Positions 33,307 through 42,920 of a DNA stretch of 64,000 nt are shown here, one piece after another. Numbering within the stretch: position 1 is the stretch's first letter; each line of letters begins with the position of its first letter. Source of the DNA: CALMEC01 sp963706315 (GTDB lineage Bacteria > Actinomycetota > Thermoleophilia > Miltoncostaeales > Miltoncostaeaceae); the NCBI GenBank assembly GCA_963706315.1, contig CAVPMA010000014.1, positions 304,560 to 368,559 on the forward strand, read 5' to 3'. A model generated the notes under the pieces. That model saw only the letters and a list, made by a program, of their open reading frames with translations, ran no database searches and was not told the DNA's origin. Both the position numbers and the translations under genes were made by a program.

Positions 33307-33543
33307 GTGGGAAGCAGATGGATAGTCGTTGCCGTCGGGGCCCTCGTCGCCGCGACGCCGGCGGTCGCGGCCAAGCGCGAGACCGCACTGCGTTCGAGCC
33401 CGCGGACGCCGACACCGGCCAAGCTCATTCCGCAGGCCGGTCTGCGAGCGGCGGTACCCGTCGCGCCGGTCACGCGGCCGACGGTGCGGCCCGGCATCAA
33501 GTGGACGACGCGCGGGATCCGGACCGCGGTCTGGATCCGGTAG
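33307..33543 (+). CDS. small secreted protein, paralogue A (78 aa)
   Basis: A 78-residue exported peptide: signal peptide SRWIVVAVGALVAATPAVAA (residues 3-22), an ALRSSPRT motif straight after it, a proline/valine-rich middle, and the C-terminus GIKWTTRGIRTAVWIR. It shares both conserved blocks with the next gene (ALRSxPRT and GIKW...AVWIR at the very end), so the two are tandem duplicates. GTG 33307 has GGAG six bases upstream. No known family. The mature form is only about 56 residues, basic and without cysteine, which suggests a cell-wall or extracellular peptide (inference). Confidence 0.75.
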   Translation: MGSRWIVVAVGALVAATPAVAAKRETALRSSPRTPTPAKLIPQAGLRAAVPVAPVTRPTVRPGIKWTTRGIRTAVWIR

Positions 33544-33654
33544 GGAATCCCGCGGGTGACTCACAAACTCATTACAAGTGCCCGCTCAAGCGTGATCTCG
33601 CGCTCGCCGATAACGACCACGTAGGCAATTTTCAGAGTTTCGGGGGTCAGTACC

Positions 33655-33897
33655 GTGCGTGGAAAGAGCATCGCAATCGCAGTCGCAGTTCTCGCCGTCG
33701 GTGCAGCTCCCGCCGTGGCGAAGAACACCAACGCGCTTCGCAGCGCACCGCGCACCGTCGTCGCGCCGAGGCCCGTCAGCCCGGTCACCGCACCGGTCAT
33801 CTCCCAGCCCGCCGTCGCGAAGCCGGCGGTGTGGATCCCGACCCCGTCACGCGGCATCAAGTGGTCCGGCGTCAAGTACGCCGTCTGGATCCGCTAG
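33655..33897 (+). CDS. small secreted protein, paralogue B (80 aa)
   Basis: An 80-residue exported peptide: signal peptide SIAIAVAVLAVGAAPAVAK (residues 5-23), then NALRSAPRT, a proline/valine/alanine-rich middle and the C-terminus GIKWSGVKYAVWIR. The two end blocks match the preceding gene while the centre differs, a pattern expected of a selected pair. GTG 33655 has GGGGG upstream. The 111-base gap between the two genes could hold a separate promoter. I do not recognise the family and propose no function. Confidence 0.75.
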   Translation: MRGKSIAIAVAVLAVGAAPAVAKNTNALRSAPRTVVAPRPVSPVTAPVISQPAVAKPAVWIPTPSRGIKWSGVKYAVWIR

Positions 33898-33930
33898 CCC
33901 GAAGCCGCGACGGGCCTCACGGTCCCGACC

Positions 33931-34287
33931 TCACCGCCCGCGATCAGCAGGGGCGGTGCACATGAACCCGAGCGGCTCGTCGCCCAGCGTCCGAAGCTGG
34001 TGCGGCTCGTTCGACGCGACGAACACCGCGTCGCCGGGCCCGACCGTCTCCACCAGGTCCCCGAGCGTCACCTCCGCCCGCCCGTGGAGCACCAGGATCG
34101 CGTGCTCGTGCGGGTGGTGCTCGAACGCCGACGCGCCGCCGGCTGGGATCTTGAAGTAGCGAAGCTCGACCTGCCCCGCGCCGTCGCCGCGTCCCACCAG
34201 CACGTGCCGCTCTGCGCCCGAGGCGTACGCCGTGGGCTCCACGCCGTCCCAGCTCCAGTCGTCTCCGCGGCGTCGCACGAGGCCCAT
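33931..34287 (-). CDS. cupin-domain protein
   Basis: A 118-residue single-cupin protein: motif 1 FEHHPHEHAILVLHGRAEV (two to three histidines and a glutamate for metal) and motif 2 VGPGDAVFVASNEPHQLRTLG (PxGDxxxxPxxxxH type). Small cupins of this kind bind a metal and act as dioxygenases, isomerases or sensors; the substrate is unknown. It converges on the secreted-peptide genes and diverges from the tRNA-His/tRNA-Leu/tig block. Confidence 0.87.
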   Translation of the reverse strand: MGLVRRRGDDWSWDGVEPTAYASGAERHVLVGRGDGAGQVELRYFKIPAGGASAFEHHPHEHAILVLHGRAEVTLGDLVETVGPGDAVFVASNEPHQLRTLGDEPLGFMCTAPADRGR

Positions 34288-34363
34288 GCGCGCCAGGCTA
34301 CCCCGGTCGTGCGAGGCGCGTTGCAGGACGGCGACCCGCGCCGAGCGGCGAAGACGGGTGCGC

Positions 34364-34369
34364 TATCAT
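34364..34369 (+). promoter_or_regulatory. -10-like TATCAT before tRNA-His
   Basis: TATCAT lies 29 bases before the mature 5' end of tRNA-His, a usual place for a tRNA promoter. A matching -35 hexamer is not evident. Confidence 0.4.
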
Positions 34370-34398
34370 CGGCCGCGCCGGGCCCGTCCGGCAGCCGT

Positions 34399-34472
34399 GG
34401 TGAACGTAGCTCAGTTGGTAGAGCTCCTGGTTGTGGTCCAGGCGGCCGAGGGTTCGAGTCCCTCCGTTCACC
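34399..34472 (+). tRNA. tRNA-His (GUG)
   Basis: A complete cloverleaf: acceptor GTGAACG/CGTTCAC, an extra 5' G opposite discriminator C (the tRNA-His identity pair G-1:C73), D-arm GCTCAGTTGGTAGAGC, anticodon arm CCTGG-TT-GTG-GT-CCAGG and T-arm AGGGTTCGAGTCCCT. CCA is not encoded. Confidence 0.97.
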
Positions 34473-34492
34473 CCTGAGGACCGACACACCTC

Positions 34493-34574
34493 GCGGGTGT
34501 GGCGGAATTGGCAGACGCGCTAGGTTTAGGTCCTAGTGGGGAAACCCGTGGAGGTTCAAATCCTCTCACCCGCA
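34493..34574 (+). tRNA. tRNA-Leu (UAG)
   Basis: Acceptor GCGGGTG/CACCCGC with discriminator A, anticodon arm CTAGG-TT-TAG-GT-CCTAG reading CUA-type leucine codons, and a long class II variable arm (TGGGGAAACCCGT). CCA is not encoded. It ends 11 bases before the trigger factor start, so tRNA and mRNA may be processed from one transcript. Confidence 0.96.
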
Positions 34575-34585
34575 TTCACACACCA

Positions 34586-36007
34586 ATGGCGATAACAGCA
34601 GAGGTCGTCCCGCTCGAGGACAACCGCGTCCGACTCGACGTCGCGGTGGCCAAGGACGAGGTCGACAAGAAGATGGACCGCACGGTCCGCCGCCTGTCCC
34701 GCGATATCCGCGTCCCGGGTTTCCGGCCCGGCAAGGTCCCCTCGCACATCGTCATCCAGCGCTATGGCCGTGAGGCGATCATCGACCAGATGCTCCGCGA
34801 CTCCCTCGCCGAGTGGTACATGCAGGCGGTGGCCGACCAGGGGCTTCGGCCCGTCGACGACCCCGACGTCGACCTTCCCGAGGCGCCCCCGGGCGACGAG
34901 GGCTTCAGCTTCACGGCAACGGTGCAGTTGCGCCCCAAGGCCGTGCTCGGCCCGTACAAGGGGCTGGACGTCGCCAAGGGCGAGCCGACGGTCGAGGACG
35001 GCGCACTCGAGGCCGAGCTCGACCGGCTGCGCGAGATGGTGGCCCGGCTCGAGGGCGTGGAGCGGTCCGCCGAGCACGGCGACTTCGTGACCGTCGACTT
35101 CGACGGCACCGTCGACGGGGAGCCCCTCGCGAGCGCCACCGCACGCGACTACCTCGTCGAGATCGGCGGCGCGCGGCTCGTCGGCGGCTTCTCCGACCAG
35201 CTCGTCGGGATGAGCGCGGGCGACACCAAGACGTTCCCTGTCGAGTATCCCGAGACCGACGGGCGTGGCGAGCTGTCGGGCAAGACCCTGGAGTACACGG
35301 TCACCGCGAAGGGTGTTCAGGCCAAGGTCCTTCCCGAGCTCGACGACGCGCTCGCCGCCCAGGTGAGCGAGTTCGACACGCTCGAGGAGCTGCGCAACGA
35401 CATCACGGCCCGGCTCCAGAAGGCCGCCCAGGACGAGGTCGACGAGCTCTTCCGCCGCGCCGTGATCGACCGCGCCGTCGCCGGGGCGACCGTCGACGTG
35501 CCGGCGGTGATGGTCAGGAACCGGGTCGACGGCATCCTCCACGAGACGGCGCACCGCCTCCCGCAAGGTATGACGCTCGCCGATTACCTGCGCGCGACCG
35601 GGCGCACCCTCGACGAGACCCGGGCCGACCTCGCGCCCGACGCCGAGATGGCCATCAAGCGCGAGCTCGTGGTCGAGGCCGTGGCGGAAGCCGAGTCGAT
35701 CACGGTCACCGACGAGGAAGTCGAGGACCAGGTCCGAAATGATGCTCTGGCCGCCGGCCGAGACCCCGACGTGCTGCTTGCAGAGCTCCGAAAGGCGGAC
35801 GGGTACGACACGCTTCGCGACGACCTGGTGATGCGCAAGGCAGTGGACTTCCTGATCGAACACAGCAACGCAATCACCGTCGGGCTCGCCGAAGCGCGTG
35901 AACAGCTCTGGACGCCCGAGAAGGCAGGGGAGCCGAAAGTGCCCGAGGGTGGGCTCTGGACCCCCGACTCGCCCGCACCCAAGAAGAAAGGTGGCCGCGC
36001 AACGTGA
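34586..36007 (+). CDS. tig: trigger factor
   Basis: A 473-residue ribosome-associated chaperone and peptidyl-prolyl isomerase. Order: the N-terminal ribosome-binding domain with the GFRPGKVPSHIVIQRYG signature (residues about 44-60), a PPIase (FKBP-like) domain around 160-240 (DFVTVDFDGTVDGEPL), and a long helical C-domain. A disordered tail with KKKGG ends it. The ATG at 34586 lies right after tRNA-Leu and has no ribosome binding site, so translation may depend on RNA processing. Its stop overlaps the clpP start (GTGA). Confidence 0.95.
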   Translation: MAITAEVVPLEDNRVRLDVAVAKDEVDKKMDRTVRRLSRDIRVPGFRPGKVPSHIVIQRYGREAIIDQMLRDSLAEWYMQAVADQGLRPVDDPDVDLPEAPPGDEGFSFTATVQLRPKAVLGPYKGLDVAKGEPTVEDGALEAELDRLREMVARLEGVERSAEHGDFVTVDFDGTVDGEPLASATARDYLVEIGGARLVGGFSDQLVGMSAGDTKTFPVEYPETDGRGELSGKTLEYTVTAKGVQAKVLPELDDALAAQVSEFDTLEELRNDITARLQKAAQDEVDELFRRAVIDRAVAGATVDVPAVMVRNRVDGILHETAHRLPQGMTLADYLRATGRTLDETRADLAPDAEMAIKRELVVEAVAEAESITVTDEEVEDQVRNDALAAGRDPDVLLAELRKADGYDTLRDDLVMRKAVDFLIEHSNAITVGLAEAREQLWTPEKAGEPKVPEGGLWTPDSPAPKKKGGRAT

Positions 36008-36588
36008 GCCCGCTCATCCCGATGGTGATCGAACAGACCTCCCGAGGGGAGCGGTCGTTCGACATCTACTCCCGGCTCCTCAACGAGCGGATCATCTTCC
36101 TGGGTACGCCCGTCGACGATCAGATCGCGAACCTCATCATCGCCCAGCTCCTGCACCTCGAGAGCGAGGACCCGGAGAAGGAGATCTCGATCTACATCAA
36201 CTCGCCCGGCGGGTCGGTGTACGCGGGCCTGGCGATCTACGACACCATGCAGTTCATCAAGCCCGACGTTCAGACGATCTGCGTCGGCATCGCGATGAGC
36301 ATGGGGGCGCTCCTCCTGGCGGGTGGGGCACCGGGCAAGCGGATGGCCCTGCCCAACTCGAAGATCCTGATCCACCAGGTCTCGAGCGGGTTCTCCGGAC
36401 AGGCGACGGACATCGAGATCCACGCCAAGGAGATCATCGCCCTCCGCACCCGGCTCGACGAGATCATCGCCCAGCACACGGGCCAGCCGCTCGAGAAGAT
36501 CGCGAAGGACACCGAGCGCGATTTCTTCATGAGCGCCGACGAGGCGAAGGAGTACGGAATCATCGACCAGGTGATTCACTCCCACTGA
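36004..36588 (+). CDS. clpP: ATP-dependent Clp protease proteolytic subunit
   Basis: A 194-residue serine protease forming the tetradecameric chamber of ClpXP. The catalytic triad is visible: Ser99 in GIAMSMGALLL, His124 in NSKILIHQ, and Asp173 in ERDFFMS. YINSPGGSVYAGLAIYD is the conserved handle region. There is no long propeptide. GTG 36004 overlaps the tig stop by four bases. The downstream clpX supplies the unfoldase. Confidence 0.96.
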   Translation: MSPLIPMVIEQTSRGERSFDIYSRLLNERIIFLGTPVDDQIANLIIAQLLHLESEDPEKEISIYINSPGGSVYAGLAIYDTMQFIKPDVQTICVGIAMSMGALLLAGGAPGKRMALPNSKILIHQVSSGFSGQATDIEIHAKEIIALRTRLDEIIAQHTGQPLEKIAKDTERDFFMSADEAKEYGIIDQVIHSH

Positions 36589-36640
36589 CGAACCTGATGC
36601 GAGTGATGACGACCACCTCGAACGACCAGTAGGAGCGCGG

Positions 36641-37918
<1,278 letters not shown>

Positions 37919-37988
37919 CCGGCATACCGCGGGGCCGTGCGCGCGGCCGCGGCGGATCCAAAACGGTGTGGGTAGATTCCCCGCGATC

Positions 37989-38051
37989 ATGACCCCCGCC
38001 GCCGAACATCGCGCTCAACGTCGCACGCCCGTCAAACGGGGCGCGGCGTGA
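37989..38051 (+). CDS. 20-codon leader ORF coupled to valS
   Basis: ATG 37989 opens a 20-codon frame (MTPAAEHRAQRRTPVKRGAA) whose TGA overlaps the GTG start of valS as GTGA. TAGATT at 37973-37978 ends ten bases before it, so the mRNA would have almost no leader. The valS start itself has no good ribosome binding site, so ribosomes finishing this peptide probably reinitiate on valS. The peptide is arginine-rich and has only one valine, so classic valine attenuation is not obvious. Confidence 0.45.
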   Translation: MTPAAEHRAQRRTPVKRGAA

Positions 38052-40615
38052 GCCCCCCGTCCAGTCGCTTCGATCCTGCCGAGGCCGAGCCGCGATGGAT
38101 GGCGGCCTGGCTCGACTCCGGCGCGCTGCGCGGCGACCCGGCGAGCGACCGCGAGCCCTATGTCATCGCGATCCCGCTCCCCAACGTCACCGGGTCGCTC
38201 CACATGGGCCACGCGCTCAACAACACCATTCAGGACCTGCTCATCCGGTGGCACCGCATGGCGGGGCGCGAGGCGGAGTGGATCTGCGGCACCGACCACG
38301 CCGGCATCGCGACGCAGGCGGTGGTGGAGAAGCAGCTCGCCGCCCAGGACGGGCTGCGCCGCCAGGACCTCGGCCGCGAGGCGTTCCTGGAACGGGTGTG
38401 GGCGTGGAAGGAGCAGAGCGGCGGGGAGATCATCAACCAGCAGAAACGGCTCGGCTGCACGCTCGACTACTCGCGTGAGCGGTTCACGCTCGACGACGGC
38501 TACGCCGCCGCCGTGGCACGGGTGTTCGTCGCCCTCTACGAGAAGGGCTACATCTACCGCGACCGGTACATGGTCAACTGGGACCCCGGTCTGGGCTCGG
38601 CGGTCTCCGACCTCGAGGTGGAGGACCGGGAGGTCACCGACACCCTCGTCAGCGTCGCATACCCGCTCAGCGACGGGTCGGGCGAGGTCGTCGTCGCCAC
38701 CGTGCGGCCCGAGACGATGCTCGGCGACACCGCCGTCGCCGTGAGCCCCGACGACGAGCGCTACCGCAATCTCGTCGGCAAGACGGTCATCCTGCCGCTC
38801 GTCGGGCGGGAGATCCCCATCGTCGCCGACGAGCACGTCGACCCCGCGTTCGGCACCGGCGCTCTCAAGGTCACGCCCGCCCACGACCCCAACGACTTCG
38901 ACATCGCCCGCCGGCACGGGCTGCCCGAGGTGAGCGTCATCGGCGAGGACGGCCGCATGACCGCGCTCGCCGGCGAGGCGTACGCCGGCCTCACGCCGCT
39001 GAAGTGTCGCGAGCGGGTCGTCGCCGACCTGCGTGCGCAGGGCGCGTTGCGCGCCGAGGAGGCCTACACCCACAACGTGCCGTTCTCCCATCGCAGCGGC
39101 GAGCGCATCGAGCCCCTCCTGTCGCTCCAGTGGTTCTGCGACATGACCGAGCTCGCCAAGCCGGCGATCGCAGTTGTGAAGGACGGCCGGGTGCGCTTCA
39201 CCCCGGAGCGCTTCGGCCGCGTCTACCTGGACTGGATAGAGAACATCCGGCCGTGGTGCGTCTCCCGCCAGCTGTGGTGGGGCCACCAGATCCCGGTGTG
39301 GTACCGCGGCGACGAGATCCACGTCGGCGTCGAGGCCCCCGACGGGGATGGGTGGGAGCGCGACCCCGACGTCCTCGACACCTGGTTCAGCTCGGCCCTC
39401 TGGCCGTTCGCCACGCAGGGCTGGCCGGAGCGCACGCCGGAGCTCGAGCGCTTCTACCCGGGGCACGTGCTCGTGACCGCTCGCGACATCATCTTCCTGT
39501 GGGTGGCCCGGATGGTGATGATGGGCATCGAGTTCATGCACGACATTCCGTTCTCGGACGTCGTGATCAACCCGATCATCCAGGCGCCCGACGGGCGGCG
39601 GATGAGCAAGAGCCTCGGCACCGGCATCGACCCGCTCGACCTGGTCAACGACCACGGCGCCGACGCCGTGCGCTTCGGCCTGGTGCTCATGGCGAGCACC
39701 CAGGACGTGCGCTTCAGCGAGCAGCGCATCCTCCAGGGCCGCCAGCTCGCGACGAAGCTCTGGAACGCGACCCGGCTCGTGATCGACCGCGGCGGCCGCG
39801 CCGGCGAGGCACCCCCCTCGATCGACAGCCTCGCCGACCGGTGGATCTGCTCCCGCGTGGGTCAGGCCGTCGACGAAGCGACGCGACTCGTCGCCGCCTA
39901 CGACTTCAGCGGGCTCGCCGACCTCGTCTACCACGTGATCTTCGACGAGTTCTGCGACTGGTACCTCGAGCTCCTCAAGGTCGGCGAGGGAACGGCCGAC
40001 GTCGCCGGGTTCGCCCTCGAGCAGCTGCTGGCGCTCGCCAACCCGCTCATGCCGTTCGTAACCGAGGAGGCGTACGCTCAGATGCCCGGCGCCTCGGGGA
40101 TGCTCCTCACGCATCCGCTGCCCGTCGCGCCCGGGCCCCGGGATGCGGACGCGGAGGCCGATGTCGACCGTCTGATCGAGGTTGTGAGCGCCCTTCGGGC
40201 CATGCGGTCCGAGCAGGGATTGAAGCCGCGCGATCGGCTCGAGGTGCGGCGGGAGCTCTCCATACCCGACGAACGGCTCCCGGCGGCGGCCGCGGCCGCG
40301 CTTGCCCATATGGACTGGACCGACGAACCCGGCGGCGAGCCCCTGCTGGTGCCGCTCACGTTCGGAAGGCTCCTGGTCGGACGAGCCGGTAGCGAGGGAG
40401 ACCACACCGCGGCGTGCGAACGGCTCGCCACCCGCGTCGCGGAGGCGCAGGCGGAGCTGGCCCGCGCCGAGCGCCAACTTGGGAACGAGAGCTTCGTCGC
40501 CCGGGCGCCGGCGCACCTCGTCGACGCGGAGCGCGCGAAGGTCGAGCGGTTCGCTGCCGAGATCGCGGAGCTCACCGCCGAGCGCGAGCGACTCGGCTGC
40601 TCGCCGGTACCGTGA
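38048..40615 (+). CDS. valS: valine--tRNA ligase
   Basis: An 855-residue class I synthetase. RFDPAEAEPRWMAAW is the family N-terminus. The HIGH motif is HMGH (52-55) in PNVTGSLHMGHAL, the editing domain follows (about 190-320; VRPETMLGDTAVAV), the KMSKS motif is RMSKS (about 518-522), then the anticodon-binding helical domain and a C-terminal coiled coil (from about residue 790) that binds the tRNA elbow. No T-box leader is visible upstream. Its stop overlaps the folC start (GTGA). Confidence 0.96.
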   Translation: MSPPSSRFDPAEAEPRWMAAWLDSGALRGDPASDREPYVIAIPLPNVTGSLHMGHALNNTIQDLLIRWHRMAGREAEWICGTDHAGIATQAVVEKQLAAQDGLRRQDLGREAFLERVWAWKEQSGGEIINQQKRLGCTLDYSRERFTLDDGYAAAVARVFVALYEKGYIYRDRYMVNWDPGLGSAVSDLEVEDREVTDTLVSVAYPLSDGSGEVVVATVRPETMLGDTAVAVSPDDERYRNLVGKTVILPLVGREIPIVADEHVDPAFGTGALKVTPAHDPNDFDIARRHGLPEVSVIGEDGRMTALAGEAYAGLTPLKCRERVVADLRAQGALRAEEAYTHNVPFSHRSGERIEPLLSLQWFCDMTELAKPAIAVVKDGRVRFTPERFGRVYLDWIENIRPWCVSRQLWWGHQIPVWYRGDEIHVGVEAPDGDGWERDPDVLDTWFSSALWPFATQGWPERTPELERFYPGHVLVTARDIIFLWVARMVMMGIEFMHDIPFSDVVINPIIQAPDGRRMSKSLGTGIDPLDLVNDHGADAVRFGLVLMASTQDVRFSEQRILQGRQLATKLWNATRLVIDRGGRAGEAPPSIDSLADRWICSRVGQAVDEATRLVAAYDFSGLADLVYHVIFDEFCDWYLELLKVGEGTADVAGFALEQLLALANPLMPFVTEEAYAQMPGASGMLLTHPLPVAPGPRDADAEADVDRLIEVVSALRAMRSEQGLKPRDRLEVRRELSIPDERLPAAAAAALAHMDWTDEPGGEPLLVPLTFGRLLVGRAGSEGDHTAACERLATRVAEAQAELARAERQLGNESFVARAPAHLVDAERAKVERFAAEIAELTAERERLGCSPVP

Positions 40616-41940
40616 CCTACGCCCAGGCGACGCGGTACGTCGAGGGTCTCGCGATCCTCGGCATGCGATTCGGACTCGAGCGCATGCGGCTGATCCTCGA
40701 CACGCTCGACCGCCCGCACGAGCGGGCGCCGGCGATCCACGTGGTCGGCACAAACGGCAAGTCGTCGACCTGCCGGCTGGCTGCCGCCGCCCTGCGCAGC
40801 CAGGGCATGCGGGTCGGCACGTACCTGTCGCCCCACGTCACCGGCTGGCGGGAGCGAATCGAGGTCAACGAGCGCTCCGTCGGGCAGGCCCGATTCGCCG
40901 ACGCGGTCGCGGCGGTGCGCGACGCCGTCGACATGCTCGACCTGGCCGCCGACGACCAGGTCACCCAGTTCGAGGTGCTCACCGCCGGGGCGTTCGCAGT
41001 GTTCGCCCGGAGCGGCGTGGACGCGATGGTGATCGAGGCGGGTCTCGGCGGGCGCTTCGACGCGACCAACGTCCTGCCCACCGACAGCATCGTCGCCCTC
41101 ACCAATATCGCGCTCGAGCACACCGAGCTCCTCGGCAGCACCGAGGAGGAGATCGCCGCCGAGAAGCTCGCGGTCGCTCCCGACGGCTCCGACCGCCTGA
41201 TCGTCGGCCGCCTCAGCGACCGCGCCGCGCCCGCCGTCGTACGGGAGCTCCGGGCGCGCCGGCTCACGGCCTGGCGGGTGGGTGACGAGATCGACGTCCG
41301 CCCCGGGCCGCGCGGGGTGGACGTCGCGACACCGGCGGGGGTGTACAGCGCGTTGCCGCTCCAGCTCCACGGCGACTTCCAGCTCGACAACCTCGCCGTC
41401 GCGGTCGCCGCCGCGGAGCGGCGCGCCGGGGAGCGCCTTCGCATCGGCACGCTCCGGCGCGCCATCGGCCGGGTGCGGATGCCGGGACGCATGGAGGTCG
41501 TCGCCCGCCGCCCGTTGACGGTGCTCGACGGGGCGCACAACCCGGCCGGGGTGGAGGCCATGGCGGCCTCGCTCCGGTCGATCGTCGGGCGTCGCACCAC
41601 CGTCGCCGTCGTCTCGGTGCTCGGCGACAAGGACGCCGCGGCCATGGTGGGCCCCCTCGCGGGGGTGTGCCAGGCGATGGTGGCGACCCGGTCGACTCAC
41701 CCTCGCGCGGCGTCGCCCGACGTGCTCGCCCATCTCGGGACGCTCGCAGGGATGGCGGCCGAGGTCGTCGAAGACCCCCTCGCCGCGATCACCCGGGCGA
41801 GGAGCCTGGCGGGACCCGGCGGGGCGGTGCTCATCTGCGGCTCGCTCTACCTCCTCGCGGACGTCCGCGCCGGTGTGCTGGCGGGTGCCGCGGGGGCCGC
41901 TGATATGCTCCGCCGCGGATTTGGCCGGAAATCACATTGA
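40612..41940 (+). CDS. folC: folylpolyglutamate synthase / dihydrofolate synthase
   Basis: A 442-residue Mur-ligase-fold enzyme that adds glutamate to folates. The P-loop is HVVGTNGKSST (about 43-53), TYLSPHVTGWRERIEVN is the folate-loop signature, EAGLGGRFDATNV is the family hallmark, and VLDGAHNPAGVEAM (about 303) closes the C-domain. GTG 40612 overlaps the valS stop. The order valS-folC is widely conserved in Gram-positive bacteria. Confidence 0.95.
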   Translation: MTYAQATRYVEGLAILGMRFGLERMRLILDTLDRPHERAPAIHVVGTNGKSSTCRLAAAALRSQGMRVGTYLSPHVTGWRERIEVNERSVGQARFADAVAAVRDAVDMLDLAADDQVTQFEVLTAGAFAVFARSGVDAMVIEAGLGGRFDATNVLPTDSIVALTNIALEHTELLGSTEEEIAAEKLAVAPDGSDRLIVGRLSDRAAPAVVRELRARRLTAWRVGDEIDVRPGPRGVDVATPAGVYSALPLQLHGDFQLDNLAVAVAAAERRAGERLRIGTLRRAIGRVRMPGRMEVVARRPLTVLDGAHNPAGVEAMAASLRSIVGRRTTVAVVSVLGDKDAAAMVGPLAGVCQAMVATRSTHPRAASPDVLAHLGTLAGMAAEVVEDPLAAITRARSLAGPGGAVLICGSLYLLADVRAGVLAGAAGAADMLRRGFGRKSH

Positions 41941-42476
41941 ACGACGAGGTGGCGACACTGGTCTCGGCTGACGTTTTCGACTCGCTGTCGCGGTTCTTCG
42001 ATTCGCCGCTCTGGACAGTTCTCAGGGTCCTCATCGTGGTCTTCCTGGTGCTGATGTGGCTGGCGCTGGTGGTGTGGGTGTTCCGCGACGCCGCACGCCG
42101 CAACAACGCGCCGGGCTACCCGCGCCTCATGGCCGTGATCGCCCTGGTCATCCCGTACCTCGGCCCGCTGCTGTACGTCGCCGTGCGGCCGTCCGAGACG
42201 CTCGAGGAGCAGCGCGAGCGGCGTCTGGAAGCGGTCGGGCTCGAGCGCCAGGCCCTGCTGTCGTGCCCCGACTGCGGGTTCCCGACCGAGCCGAAGTACC
42301 TCGCGTGTCCCTCGTGCATGCGCAAGCTGAAGGAGCCGTGCAGCCGCTGCCACGAGCCGGTCGACCCGCGGTGGGCGCTCTGTCCGTTCTGCGAGAACCC
42401 CCAGGCGATGGCGATGGGGCCGATCACGGATGACGCCGCCCAAGTCCCGCGAATCGCCCCGGAGCCCGCCCAGTGA
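41937..42476 (+). CDS. membrane-anchored double zinc-ribbon protein
   Basis: A 179-residue protein with two hydrophobic helices (residues about 26-48, VLRVLIVVFLVLMWLALVVWV; and about 65-83) and a cytoplasmic tail with two zinc ribbons: CPDC...CPSC (residues about 109-128) and CSRC...CPFC (about 134-151). The function is unknown; tandem ribbons usually mediate protein or nucleic-acid contacts. TTG 41937 overlaps the folC stop; a GTG 12 bases later is possible. It sits between folC and ndk in a coupled series, so it is probably co-expressed with them. Confidence 0.8.
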   Translation: MNDEVATLVSADVFDSLSRFFDSPLWTVLRVLIVVFLVLMWLALVVWVFRDAARRNNAPGYPRLMAVIALVIPYLGPLLYVAVRPSETLEEQRERRLEAVGLERQALLSCPDCGFPTEPKYLACPSCMRKLKEPCSRCHEPVDPRWALCPFCENPQAMAMGPITDDAAQVPRIAPEPAQ

Positions 42477-42892
42477 GTGAACGCACCTTCGTGATGGTCA
42501 AGCCCGACGCGGTCGGGAGGGGGCTCACCGGCGAGATCGTCTCCCGCATCGAGCGGCGCGGGCTGCGGCTCGTCGGACTGAAGATGACCGGCATGTCGCG
42601 ACCGGTCGCCGAGGAGCACTACGGCGAGCACCGCGAGCGCCCGTTCTTCGGCGAGCTCGTGGACTTCATCACCTCAGGGCCGGTCGTGATGCTCGCGGTC
42701 GAGGGTCCGGGCGCGATCGGCGTAATGCGCACGATGATGGGCGCGACGAACCCCCAGGACGCGGCGCCCGGGACGATCCGCGGTGACTTCGCCCTCGAGG
42801 TCGGCGAGAACATCGTGCACGGATCGGATGGGCCGGAGTCCGCTGCGCGCGAGCTGGCGCTGCACTTCCAGGCGTCCGAGCTCGTCGCCTGA
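42473..42892 (+). CDS. ndk: nucleoside diphosphate kinase
   Basis: A 139-residue enzyme that transfers the gamma-phosphate between nucleotides. VMVKPDAVGRGL is the N-terminal strand, and the catalytic phospho-histidine is His116 in NIVHGSDGPESA. RTMMGATNPQDAAPGTIRGDF is the nucleotide-binding stretch. Length is typical. GTG 42473 overlaps the previous stop as GTGA, so it is translationally coupled. Confidence 0.97.
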   Translation: MSERTFVMVKPDAVGRGLTGEIVSRIERRGLRLVGLKMTGMSRPVAEEHYGEHRERPFFGELVDFITSGPVVMLAVEGPGAIGVMRTMMGATNPQDAAPGTIRGDFALEVGENIVHGSDGPESAARELALHFQASELVA

Positions 42893-42920
42893 CCGGCGCC
42901 GGGCGCCGCCCACGAGCCAC

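Noticed and set aside
37919..38047. T-box leader for valS
   Set aside because: No T-box antiterminator sequence (GGTGGNACCGCG-like) and no specifier stem were found in the short upstream region.
38015..40753. A 912-codon minus-strand open frame opposite valS
   Set aside because: It is the antisense shadow of a G+C-rich gene with strong third-position bias; its composition (histidine, arginine and valine rich) has no family signature, while valS on the plus strand has every synthetase motif.
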